DNA of 64,000 bases from Gnetum montanum (lineage: Eukaryota; Streptophyta; Gnetopsida; Gnetales; Gnetaceae): the NCBI GenBank assembly GCA_015680685.1, contig MNCI01011411.1:547981-611980 (forward strand), in the 5' to 3' direction. The notes below the pieces were generated by a model. The model saw only the letters and a list, made by a program, of their open reading frames with translations. It was not told the DNA's origin and did no database searches. The position numbers and the translations under genes were made by a program. Every line of letters starts with the position of its first letter. Within the stretch, counting starts at the first letter, position 1. This document shows, in pieces, positions 21,165 through 32,560 of the stretch.

Positions 21165-22060
21165 TGATGAAACATCAATAAGACAAGCTGCATTGACGCA
21201 TTCCCGTCAACATAGCCCTGTCAACATTTCCCTATTGACATATCCTATGATGCATTGACGTAGATATGTTGGTGTTGATGTAAGTATTGCCTACATAAAC
21301 ATGCACACCCCTCGTATTTGCAACACCTATCAGTTTTAGCTTATCCAAGATTGTGTAGTTTCTTCTTGTAAAAGTTAGAATATTTTCCCTTGAAGTGCCA
21401 ATAACATGAATGAAGTGATTGTACAACATTTTATTTGAATGCATTTGTACCTAAACACATTTGCATGCACAGTAATAAAATTGAAATTTCTTCTATCCAT
21501 TGTAGCACTTAGACTAGCATAATTCTACTTTTGCACAATTTACTTTATATGCAATTTACTTTCTTATTCTTAAGTAATTAACCTTATTATTCATAAGAAA
21601 CATGAGTATGACCACTTTGAGCATAATATATTAATACTTGGTAATCCCAACAGTGGATACTTAGTGTACCCAATGGTATACAGTTGGTAATCCAACAATA
21701 TTAATATACGTTTAGGATGTGTACGACAAGTGAGAATGGATACTCTACATTAGGTTAGTTAGTTAATGAAGTAGTTAATTAGTTAAATAATTTAAATATT
21801 AAATCTTCATTAAATTAAACATTTAGAAAGTATGGAAAAATAACAAAAGCATAAAAATATATATCTTATGCCTCAACTACACTTGGCCACATGCATAGAT
21901 TAACACAAGTATGGATTTGGAAGATAATGACTTATAACTACGTAATTCACTATCTAGGAATATTGATCACTTAGGTAATAAGTACATGGAATTCAACTAG
22001 ATCATGTGCAAATGCTTTTGATTCATATGGTTGGGAATAGGTAATACCTACTACTCGTCA
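21165..22060 (+). repeat. 5' LTR of element D
   Basis: Starts TGATGAAA and ends ACTCGTCA (896 bp). It contains AATAAAATTG in R near 21475 and the U5 repeats TTGGTAATCCCAACAGTGG and relatives (21635-21710). It has the C-type U3 with no GATATC array but with repeated TTGACG/GTCAA motifs (21190-21255). Confidence 0.75.
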
Positions 22061-22080
22061 TTAACATCATTGTTGGTGAC
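22061..22080 (+). other. Primer-binding site of element D (decayed)
   Basis: TTAACATCATTGTTGGTGAC aligns with the TTGGCATCGTTGCC-type PBS through transitions. Confidence 0.5.
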
Positions 22081-22220
22081 TTAGTTTAGCTAAGTGTGCT
22101 AAGTATTAGTAGATAGTAAATCCATACAAAGTTATTGTAAGTAAAATATGATGAATAATCTTTCAAACAAAATAATAATTATAATAATATATCAAGGAAA
22201 ATTTTATCCAGATCACTAAA

Positions 22221-23246
22221 ATGACATCTTCTTACAAGAATAGTTCACCGCCATATGTCAATGACTTCAATTAGTATCATGATAGGACTAAAAGAACTAC
22301 CAGTGAAAGACCTCAGCACATCTAGATTTCTAGTATTTGGATTTCACCTTTATTCTCTCTCAAGATGAAAAATTATGCTAAAGGATTTGGAAGACAACAT
22401 TGTGTTACCTCTCGATTGGTCTATTATTACCATGCTCATGAACAATCTTATGAAGCTTAGAATTAAATTAGCAAGCCCAGAGTATGAGGCAATAGATCAT
22501 GCCTTTAAAGACTATTAGTGTACAGATGCTAAGCTCAAAAAATATTGACACATGAAGGCACGTTATGAAGCCTCTAAGGGTAAGAGGATCTTGACACTAT
22601 TGTTTTTGTAGTCACAAGAAAAGGATCCTAAATTCTTCTTAAGGTAATCCTTGCATACAGATTCTTCTCCTTTTGATGATGAAGATACACTTCACCAATC
22701 ATTGTAATCAACCTTGGAGAATAACCAAGGTGAGGAAAGTATAGAGTCCAAAACACAAAGAACATCAAGGCAAAGGTTTCCTAGTCATTTATCAAAAGAA
22801 AAAGAAAAAGAAAAAAAAAGGTGAAAGAACAAGAAAAGGACCAAAGAAGAAGGATTTGTAGGCATCACTCCCCTACCCATCTGCCTTCACCATCCTCCTC
22901 ATTGTCAAATTATGATAGGAGAAACTATGGTTGAGATCGAAGGAGGAGTGATTAGGATCAAGATGAAGATGATCAGAAAATCCATCATAATAATAGAAGC
23001 ATGGAGCATAGATAACTATAAGAAGAGGAGGAACATCATCAGGATCAAAGGCACAATAGGTCACATCATAGGAGACATGGCTAGGATAGGGGCAACCATG
23101 AATACAATGATTATGATAAACCATTGCTAGCTATAAGGAACATGCTCAATATTTCAAAAGTAGTTTGAATTCTTACCAGGCATCAAAGGAATACTAGAAT
23201 CAAATAGCTTGATATGAACAATATCTCTAAATTTGAACGAGGTTAT
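22221..23246 (+). pseudogene. gag: gag pseudogene of element D, N-terminal part
   Basis: Starts ATGACATCTTCTTAC and reads a decayed Gag N-terminus. A basic Ser/His/Arg/Asp-rich stretch (about 22860-23130) resembles the 'RRYSNHSNSPNSPSSSSSS' region of J, and then comes MNNISKFERGY, the start of the capsid-like core. It stops at the junction with the next repeat. The ORFs at 22912-23130 (+) and 22873-23124 (-) are out-of-frame shadows of the low-complexity part. Confidence 0.6.
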
Positions 23247-25378
23247 TGTTGATGTCAACATTATGGATCATTGAACTTAGAAGGAGGGGGGGCACCTAAA
23301 TAAGTTTCCCAAAAAAATTTTGGAACAAAGGACACACACCAAATTTAATGTGGTTTCCAAAAATGGGTAGTCCATACTGAAAGGGTATTTCACAAGCACA
23401 CCTTTGGACTTTGTTGCTTTCAAATGTGGTTTTAAGGGTAACATACCCTGTACAAGCTCTAAGCTCTGCTTTGGAGTGATTTGATGCTATGAATCCACTC
23501 AACCCTATAAGGTCCTGACAAGCTTAAAATGTGATTTTTAGGATTCCACAACCTTTACAATCTTAAGCTCCACTCCAGAGTGTTGTGGCGCTACACCAAT
23601 ACTCAATCCTACATGATCCCAATAAGCTCAAGCAAGATGCTTTCATGTAAGAAGCACATCAACCCCGTAGGAAAACATAAGAGAATAACAATTACAAGGG
23701 ATGAATGTAGCTCAGTTTGTTGATACTTTTACTTGAGGTATAGCTCACTTTACAATAGATAAAAGATAATACAATGAGGACCAAAAAAGATTACAATGAC
23801 TGTCAAATGATTACACAATGATTGTACAAAATCTTGCACATTTCCCAATAAGAATGATGTATTTTTATAGCCACTATGTTTCCAAATTCATGTTGGAAAT
23901 CGTGAAATGGCTACTTAACAGCAATGCAGGACATCTTCTTCATGGCTGAGACATCTTTTTGCATCTAGCCTCCATTCTAGGAAGACATCTTTATCTAGTG
24001 AAAGATGTGTTTTTGTAATTGACCTTCATTATGGGAAGATATGCATTGTGCTCAATAAATTTCTAAGTGACATAAAGCATTTTAAAAGATATTACTATAA
24101 TGAATATTATCAATCATTTGCAATCCTTTAGAATAGAGATACGAGTACTCCTTGCGTTAGTGAAGTCCATATAAATAAGAGATTCTTAAGTATTCAAGGT
24201 AAGATAAATTTATAGCATGCTAAAATACCATTAGGTGAAAAGGCACAACCTTAAATATTGAATATGTATGTTTTCTTCAATTAAGATCTATCCTTTTCAA
24301 TTCAAAACAGGGTTAGAAAGAACAAGCCACAACTAATCCAAACAAAAAAAAACTTGCAATTAATGTCCAAGAGAGAATAAACTTGAATGCCAAAGGCCAA
24401 AGATTGAGAATTAAAATAAACTCTTATTTAAAATTTATATCTTCAAGATTCTAAACACATCTCTTAGCATAATTTTCAAGGGGCTCAATATTTGAGGATC
24501 AAATAACTTGTCTTTTTGAACCAATAAACTCATAAGGTAAACTAAGATGTCAAGATTCCATTAGAGCTCAACTCTTATGAAAACATCATGAAGGTAATTA
24601 TATGGCAAGGAAGAAAAGATACACCTTGTCAAAATAAATTCTCATGAAGAAGAACAAATACCAAATAAAGACAAGTGAATTTCAAAAAATAGCCAAGAAG
24701 ATTTTAGCTAGATGTTTAAATAGTAATTAAAAGATATCACATGGGTAAAATGTCTATAAGGCATCTTAACCAAAAGTTAATTCTACTTTTACCTAGGATA
24801 TTGTACCATACCCTTGCATGACATGAATTCTTGCTCATTTTGTGATATTTTGCTATTTGAGTGTTTCTTGGCTGAAGTCTTCAAAGACTTCCCCTACATT
24901 TACAACCTCTAAGATGATGATGGATAACAAGGAACAAGCTCCCCCTACACATGTGCAACTCTTCTTGGGCTTTTAAGATCAACTTGTAAACGTTGTAAAT
25001 CACCAAAGCACTACAACTATAGATCAACATTAAGATCAAATGTGGAGACTAAGGTCTCCAATTAGTAATATTGATGAAATTTTTAGAGGCTTTTCTTACC
25101 TCATAAATAGAAAAAATATTCTAAAGGACATGAGCTTAGAAGCAGATCATGCAAGATAGAATGTAAGACAAAACTAACTAAATTTATTATAAGAAAGAGG
25201 CCCAAAAGAACTCAATACAAGTGCTACACTACATATTTTTATAAAATCAATTGCATCAAGCTCAAAATTAATATAAGAGATGCTCTAAACAATTATTCCA
25301 ACATTGATCCAGACAAGACACAAAAAATTTGGACATTTCAAATCATATACTTATAAATTAACTAGTAAGCAAATAGAT
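23247..25378. repeat. Unclassified repeat, possibly an LTR-element fragment
   Basis: Begins with the self-complementary TGTTGATGTCAACA exactly where gag of D breaks, followed by a G-rich run (GGAGGGGGGGCACC, about 23281-23294). Such starts are common for plant LTR elements. No coding domain or second end is recognisable. The 'ACAAGCTCCCCCTACA' stretch near 24931 suggests a purine tract on the minus strand. The family is unknown. Confidence 0.35.
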
Positions 25379-26129
25379 TGATGAGCAGCAAGATACCCCT
25401 ACACTCAACCATACGAATACAAGTGTTTCACGCACGATCCAGTTGAATTCCAAGGACTAAGTGCCTATGCACCCTTGTGGAACAAGGATGGGTTGGTTGA
25501 TTGTTGTCTTCCCAAACTTACTAGTATGTCATGATTGTACGATTAAGTAAGCTTGAGGCATATGATTTTTATGGCTTTTATGTTTTTATGTCCTACTGCT
25601 AATAAAGGAGGAGAGAGAGAGATAACTAAGTGACTAATTTAACTTAACTACTGATTAACTAGGCTTTAACTATTCCTAATACCAGTATCTGTTTTCACTT
25701 TCTGTACACATCTTGAACTAGTGCAACACTACTGGGATTACCAAACACTAATCATTACTGGGTTACCAAGTGTTACATGCATGCTTGAAGTGATCGTACT
25801 GTGTGTGCTAATAACAAAAATGTAAAGTGCATAAAATAAAATAAAATAAATTCAGAAGAAAATAAAATAAAATAAATGAGCAAAAAAACAAATCTCAAGT
25901 ACTGAAAGGATGAATCCAAGAGCTCTTCTTTATTGCCATACACAATGTGTGCTTAGGTACATAATGCTCGAATAAAGATCCATCCACACTTAGACCTATT
26001 GCTGCAGGCGCTTGGAAAATACTCTAACTTGACTCCTAAAAGACTTCTCTAAGACTTCCCTTCCAAGACTCCCCTAAATTGTGCACCTAGGAACTATATT
26101 TATAGGCTTAGGAGCAACTACTCTAATAA
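25379..26129 (-). repeat. Minus-strand LTR fragment (truncated at its 5' edge)
   Basis: On the minus strand this reads TATAAATATAG (TATA, about 26094-26104), AATAAAGAAGAG, U5 repeats (TTGGTAACCCAGTAATG) and the terminal GGGGTATCTTGCTGCTCATCA, which ends at 25379. It is abruptly replaced at 26130 by element B's LTR start. A long AAAATAAAATA-type simple repeat lies within it (25826-25877). Confidence 0.7.
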
Positions 26130-26361
26130 TGATGGGTCGTGATATCGCAGTCCGCTGCCATTTCTATAAATAAGAGGCGGCTCTCCCTTGTTTTGCCATC
26201 TAGATCTAGACCGTAGCCAAACTCTTGCAGTTTTAGCATTCCAGAGATAGAATAATTTCCATGTGCCCACAGTAGGAGTCCCAAAGTGAACATATCTTTA
26301 TTTGAGCAAATATTGTACCTGAGCACACGTTTGTGTATGGAAATAAAGATGAACTTTTGGA
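26130..26361 (+). repeat. Partial 5' LTR of element B
   Basis: Starts TGATGGGTCGTGATATCGC and matches the first part of the 3' LTR. It has only one GATATC site (26141-26146) against three in the 3' copy, a contraction of about 70 bp. TATAAATA lies about 26166-26173. Similarity stops after GAACTTTTGGA, so U5 and the PBS are deleted. Confidence 0.8.
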
Positions 26362-26400
26362 GACGAACAACTACGCTGGAGAGACCTGCAAGGTAACATA

Positions 26401-29400
26401 GTGTTACCCCCAGATCGAGCAGTCCCTAACATGCTCCTTCGTGCTCTTGCACAGATAGACATGACACATCTATATGCTGAATACATTGTATGTGATTACG
26501 ACATAACGGATTACCATCCCACAGCAGCACAACGTCAACAGGACATACGACAGGAGAGTTATCATACATCGTTGAAGGGCAAAGGACCCCACAACGCTTC
26601 GCCTATCATAAGAGAAATTAAGGGTGGTGAACCTATTTCAATAGGTTCTCCACAAAATGATGTTCCTCCTCCTAATGATAGTGAGGAGGTAGTGTATTAT
26701 AACCTACGCTCCACGATTCACAACCCTGGTTCTGATGCCCTCGAACACCAAGTGTTCAATGAGGGAACACGCACAAAAGATAAGGATGGGCAGTCTAATC
26801 TTCATCACGATTGAGGCCGTGGCCACTGAGGAGAAGGTAAGAAACATCGTCATGGCGATGGTTCCCCTTCTTCACCTTCATCGCATCATTCACCCTCTCC
26901 TTCCACATTGGGACGCAGTCACAAAGAGCACAACCGTGAGGATAAGGGTAAGGATAAGCAAGATGAGAGACCTCGACGAGAGAGAAGAGAGCGAGGATGA
27001 GGGCATTCTAGGGAATTTAGGCATGGAAGAAGGGAGAGTAGGGAACCATGTAGGCATCACAATGATGAACCCCTACTTGCCACCCGAAGTATGTTAGACA
27101 TTACGGAGGCTGTAAGAATACCTACAAGGCACCAAAAAGACAACTAGATCAAGAGACTAGACATGAATAATATCCCATGATTTGAGGCGGGATACAACGC
27201 TGATCCGTAGAATCACTTATAGGCATTTCTCAATGTCTGTGCCTTGCAGAATATTGAAAACAAATGGCAGAAGTTAAAGTTGTTTCCTAAGACACTCATA
27301 AAAGAAGCGGAAAGTTGGTACTGGTCCTTAGAACTAGAAACCATTAGGAGGTGGAGTATGATGCTAGAACTATTTAACGATAAATACCAAACGTACTCCA
27401 GAGTGTCAAACTTGCATAAGTAGATCCAAGGATGGAAGAAGGATAATCATGAACCCTTGGATGCTACCATGGGCCGACATTATGCACTACTACATCGTTG
27501 CCTGGGCCATGGTTATGCACAACAGGATCAACTCCGCCATCTCGTAGATGGGCTAAGACATGAAACCAGGACAACCCTTGGAACATATGCCCAAGGGAGA
27601 TTATCTGAGCTTAGATCCCATGAAGTTCATAGATTGTTGGAGCAACTAGCTAAGGAAGAAGGGGAGCTACAAAAAAGAGAAAGCATGGAAGAGTATAATC
27701 GTGATCCTTCCCTCCGAAAGAGGGGAGTAAGATTCTGTGAGGAAGAGGATGAGTCACCACTCGAAGAGTTGGTGAATAGTTCAAAAGTTAACAACCAAAG
27801 TGTCGACTAAGGTAGATCAAATGTTGGACTCCTTAGATAGTAGATTTGAAACCGTTTTAAAAATCGTAGAGCAGTTAAAGGAGCAAAGTAGTGACCATGA
27901 TAAGAAAAAAAGGAGAGACTCAGACCATGCACGTAACAAGGGTAAGGGAAAAATGACTATTGCCGATGAGGTTGTGGATTCTAATACGGACAATGACGGT
28001 GGATGTGAGATCTGCCAATATGACCATCCTAAGGGATGTTGCCCATAATCTCACATCTGCAAGAGTCTGGAGTGTATGCACTCAACCCAAGACTTAACAA
28101 ACAGTAAGCACCCCGTCCGCCACCTCATCCCCAAGGTAACCCAAGGCAGTTCCACCAACCCTTAACATATTATCCAAGTGGAACTCCACCAAAACCTATC
28201 GAGCAATACTAGTAGTGGCAATACCCATAGTCAAGGTGGATGCCACCGCCTAGGCAACAATACCCTTACTGGCAACCAAATCCATACGACTATTACGTGT
28301 AGCAGCCAGTTTCTTCAAGTGACTCTATGGGTCACACAACCCCACAACATCACTACCAAGTTCAGGAGTATTTTAGGACTCCCTCTCCCGGAAGAGACAC
28401 TCCACATGCATACCATCCTCCGAATCCATCCACATNCAGAAGAGACACTCCACATGCATACCATCCTCCGAATCCATCCACATCTCTTACGCTAATAGTT
28501 ACACTACCCCCCCCTCCATTGATGCAGCGGGAACTCCCCACTCAACCGCAGCAACACACTGCTACGAGAGTTGCAAATCTTCAACTTGCTGTTGGTTCTA
28601 ACAACCATACAAAGAGAAGACCTTTATTCAGAACCAAAAGCCCAAATAAGCTCTCACAACCACAAGCGGTTGGACCTCTAAACGCTCCTCCATCAAATAA
28701 GGCTTCGGAGCTCCCTTCAAACCAACAACAGAGCTCAACGCACACAGTTATGTTAACACATACCGTCACAGACTGGATAAAGGTGGGCCACCTTCCTAGG
28801 AAACTCTCTGACCCCATAAGTCCCTTAATTTACGTCCAAGTCGCTGGGAATAAACCACGTAAGGCTCTTCTTGACTCAGGTTCCGGAGTCAACTTAATAT
28901 TGCAAGAAATGCATAAAGCCTGGAACCTGCCTCCACTCAAGAAGAGAAATATTCAATTAGAGCTAGCTGACTAGTCCATCACTGTCCCCTTGGGACTTGT
29001 GAAGGACATTGTTACCACTGTGTGTGGTTGGTCATACCCAACTAATTTCCTAGTGATAGAAGTCAACATTAATAAAGGGGACTTCCCAATTATAATGGGG
29101 AGGGCATGGCTCAATACCATAAACGCATGCCTAGGAATTTGCAATCTTTCCCTAGAAATATCTAAGGAAAATATTTATGGAAAGACCAAAAAGAAGAAGT
29201 TCCATGCATCACATACAGTGATACAGAGGATGATGACGTACAGGAATGTTCAACATCTCCTATATGCAACCGGTGTGCCCAAGAAACTAAGATACAAAGG
29301 TGCCTGTATGTAGCAACCACACAACAAGAAAACACCCAGTGGTTGATAGCTAATAAGGAGAGTGACTCACCAATGTGCATGGAACTAATTGGGGGAACAA

Positions 29401-29579
29401 CTTGCAACCACAACGAAAGCATAGATACATTGGAGTATGAGCATCGCCAACTTCCAACCCTTAATCTAAAAACATCAATTGGAAAAAGTTGGACACTTGT
29501 AAAAAATTCAAATAAGAGATCATTATTTCGGATCTCTCCCTTTCAATTCAGTCTTGGGGGAGATGGCCATCCATGCTAA
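26401..29579 (+). pseudogene. gag: gag-protease pseudogene of element B
   Basis: Mostly one frame with a few stops and a local frameshift near 27800. The N-terminus is acidic/polar, followed by a basic Ser/His/Arg region. The capsid-like core (27190-27660) includes KLKLFPKTLIKEAESWYWSL and HLVDGLRHETRTTLG. The knuckle reads CEICQYDHPKGCC (about 28004) and keeps CX2CX3HX4C. After a Pro/His-rich linker comes the protease: ALLDSGSGVNLI with the catalytic Asp at 28873-28875 and the second conserved block GDFPIIMGRAWLN. The frame ends FSLGGDGHPC-stop. All of pol beyond the protease is deleted. An N-bounded 45-bp duplication sits at 28391-28483. Confidence 0.8.
28391..28483 (+). repeat. 45-bp direct duplication around a single N (likely assembly error)
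   Basis: 28391-28435 and 28439-28483 are identical 45-mers separated by 'NCA'. The repeat keeps the frame, but the lone N at the junction is a typical overlap-not-merged artefact. Confidence 0.85.
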
Positions 29580-31468
29580 TTATTTGAGGCCCTTAATTTC
29601 TTTTAAGTTTTTATTTTACACATTTTTGTTTTGCACATTTTTGTTTTACAAATTTCTTTAAATTTTCTTATTTATGTTTTACAACATCATTCATACTTTT
29701 TCTCTTATTTGTGTGTGTGTTTGTGTATGTGTGTCTTATCCATTTTGTTTAATTCGTCACTTAATAATAAGTGCTTTTAACGATGGTATGAACTATTTTC
29801 TATTGGTTACCAATGTTTCGTTTTTACCTTTAAGTTATGATGTTGATACTAAGGTATGGTTCTTTTGATATAGTAGGCAATGAGTCCACTCCATCCATAC
29901 ATCCATAGAATTCTATGGTCTCTCTTGGCTTGGAACTATACATTCCCTTTCTTCAAAATAATAAGAACTATAAACGAATCGGTGACTGGGCATTCTCAAA
30001 CTAAAGAAGGACTCAAGGATTGAAAAGGGTGTGACTTCAAGGGGATTTGATGCATTTGTGTTGGCCATTCTCTTGGATGCTTGGATGTTTTCTTCTTGAG
30101 TTTTCTTACCGTTTCAACATTACCCAATTATCAGGAAGCTAAGTGAATCAAAATAAAAGTCTTTGCATGGTGTGGTTCTCACGTATAAACACAAAAAGAG
30201 AACAGTGAGAATTCAAAGCACACCCCTTACACGAAATAATCATTTGGGCTCCAAGCACTAGTTATGGAACTAAAAACATGTTCCCTGTAACTAAGGCCCT
30301 TCCTTGCTTCCTACTTTCTCCTCCCTCATTTCATTGGAATGGTGGTGGCTCTTTAAAGGATGCATTCTTGTTACTTCAAGTGGATGGATGGGCCGAATGT
30401 ATTAATGCAAAGTCACTGGATGTGGTTTGTTTGAGGCTGGACTTGGAATGGGATCTACTAAGTCACATTAACCACTAACACATCAGGGGTTGTACATCAC
30501 CTTGTTCTTGAGATTCCATTCCATTCTCTTCTTTCCATCATTCTTTCTCCATTATTCACCTCATTGCCGATTGTATCATTAGTGTATATTTTGGTTGACG
30601 CATTATTTTCTTTTTGGTAAATTCTTGTGGTTAAGACTTTAACTCTTGTTCCAAATGACATTCCCAGAGCCTACGGACTCTTTGAATGTGGGTTTGTTAG
30701 GGCATTAAGGGCATGAGCCTACTATGGGGAGGACCCACTAGCATTCCTCTTTGGTGCATCAGTTAATTTCTTTCCCTTAAACATTTTTTCAATCAACCTT
30801 ATTTTGTTCATTTCCATATTGACATCCATTTCATTGACATTACAATTGTCTCTTTTTCTCCATCTTTTTTATTCCTTTTCTTTCTCCATTCTATCGCTAC
30901 TGGAGGTTTGCTCTTAGTCATGGGGGTCTTGACCCAATTTTTTGTTTTTCTCCTAACCCCTACACCTTTGGTAGTCACCATTATTATATCTCCAAAATCC
31001 GCAATCAGCCATACAACAACTCAGCCAATGGACCTTTCATCGAAGCAAGGTATCAACTCCATTGTGATTCATTTACCCTTACTACTATAAGATAATGTTG
31101 TGTATGTAGATGAAAATCAAGCAACAATGGAATGGATCTAGAGGAAACACTCGGAATGGATCGTGCTGAAGCAGTCATGCAAGGAACGAGATTGATGACA
31201 CGCTTATGGATAGACAATGAAAGGTGAAATCTTGGCAGTGGAAGCAACAAAATTTCTTTCTTTTTCTCTCTCTCTCTTTCTTAGCTGCTAAATAAGGCTT
31301 GATGTCAAATGTATAAACTGTTCACTTTTGTTATCATGAATACTAGTTTTGTCATGTTTTGTAATGATGATTAGTTCACATGTCATCCCATTCACCATTA
31401 GTTCCATTCAAGTCAATAATCCCATACCTTCTCAATATTTTGTAAGGAACTTGAGGAAGAGTTTTTAT
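29580..31468 (+). other. Non-coding spacer of element B
   Basis: Starts with a T-rich tract and a short GT repeat (29709-29734), then the blocks shared with A, E, G and J. The env-like ORF and its GATATC promoter are absent. A remnant of the promoter-proximal exon appears to be present as CTTAGTCATGGGGGTC (30913-30928). Confidence 0.65.
30700..30742 (+). promoter_or_regulatory. Conserved non-coding block of the spacer (element B copy)
   Basis: GGGCATTAAGGGCATGAGCC then TATGGGGAGGACCCACTAG. Confidence 0.5.
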
Positions 31469-31483
31469 TTAGTCATGGAGGTA
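31469..31483 (+). other. Polypurine tract of element B
   Basis: TTAGTCATGGAGGTA immediately before the 3' LTR; one G-to-A change relative to A. Confidence 0.7.
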
Positions 31484-32244
31484 TGATGGGACGTGATATC
31501 ACGTATGCGATATCACATCTTCCGTGATATCGCATACGCGATATTGTATACGTGATATTGAAGTCCACCACCATTTCTATAAATAAGAGGCGGCTCTCCC
31601 TTGTTTCATCATCTAGATTTAGACCATAGCCAAACTCTTGCAGTTTTAGCATTCCATAGATAGAATAATTTCCATGTGTCCATAGTAGGAGTCCCAAAGT
31701 GAATAGATCTTTATTCGAGCAAATATTGTACCTGAGCACACATTTTTGTACAAAAATAAAGATGAACTTTTGGATAAACCTTGCAATGCATGGACTAAGC
31801 TAAATAGGACTTTAATTATTGTTAATTTTTTAAATGCTTTATTAGTTAATTAAACCTCTCTCAACCCTTAACTCCTAGTTAAGTGCATTTAATACGACCG
31901 CTTTGAGCACGTGCATTACGCTTGGTAATCCTAGTAACGAATAGCGTTTTTTAATCCCAGCAGCGTTGCATTGGTTCAGGGTGTGAAACAGCAAGTGGGA
32001 ACAGATACTGATGCTAGGGTAATTAAGGCTTAGTTAGTTAAAGTTAGTTACTTAGTCTCTTCACCCTTTCCCTCATTAGCATAGGCGATAAAAGAGAAAA
32101 GATATAAAAATCACATGCCTTAAGCTTACTTAACCATACAACTGTGACAAATACAAGTAAGCTTGGGAGGACAACGACTGATTAACCTTAGGTGTAACGC
32201 TCGTATTCATATGGTTGAGTGTAGGGGTACCTCGCCACTCATCA
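31484..32244 (+). repeat. 3' LTR of element B
   Basis: Starts TGATGGGACGTGATATC and ends CCTCGCCACTCATCA (761 bp). GATATC lies at 31495, 31509 and 31526, followed by two GATATT sites. TATAAATA is at 31578-31585, with AATAAAGATG in R and the U5 units TTGGTAATCCTAGTAACG and TTTTTAATCCCAGCAGCG. Confidence 0.85.
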
Positions 32245-32560
32245 CCAAGTATTTACTATTGGATGAACCAAGTATCCATTGCTAGGCTTACCAAGCATTA
32301 ATACATTATGCTTAAAGCAGCTGTAGTCATGTGACTACAAATTATAATATTAAATATGTAATAACAACAAAGTAAATTGCATTCAAAATAGATTGCTGAA
32401 AAGTAAAGATAAACTAATCCAAGTGCTGCAATGAATGGAAGAGATCTCGATTTTATTGTCATTCATGCAACTATGGCTAGGTACATGTTGCACTCAAATG
32501 ACAAGTTGGATATTCCAACACTCAACCATAAAAGTCATAAGTATTCACCTGTGACCATAT
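32245..32560 (-). repeat. Minus-strand LTR fragment (C/D-like)
   Basis: On the minus strand: 'GTGCAACATGTACCTAGCC', AATAAAATCGAGATC, TGCAGCACTTGGATTAG and U5 units ending ACTTGGTTCATCCAATAG. It is cut on the left by the end of element B. It matches the R-U5 part of LTRs C and D. Confidence 0.6.

Larger units (their letters stand above)
21165..23246 (+). mobile_element. Element D: LTR plus truncated gag
   Basis: Inserted into the RT of C. LTR, PBS and the N-terminal part of gag are present. The element is then cut at 23247 by an unrelated TG-starting repeat. No 3' LTR was found in the window. Confidence 0.7.
26130..32244 (+). mobile_element. Element B: gag-protease-only Athila-like retrotransposon
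   Basis: Contains a partial 5' LTR, gag, a retropepsin-like domain, the non-coding spacer, a polypurine tract and a complete 3' LTR. RT, RNase H, integrase and the env-like ORF are all missing. No target duplication is seen (AATAA left, CCAAG right), so the left end was probably rearranged. It is less decayed than C. Confidence 0.8.

Noticed and set aside
22873-23130. ORFs on both strands in element D
   Set aside because: Out-of-frame readings of the Ser/His/Asp-rich low-complexity part of gag.
28178-28495. Plus-strand ORF overlapping the gag-protease frame of B
   Set aside because: Wrong frame; the frame at 28327-28974 carries the protease motif.
29709-29734. Short GT-rich microsatellite
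   Set aside because: Short and interrupted; no sign of function.
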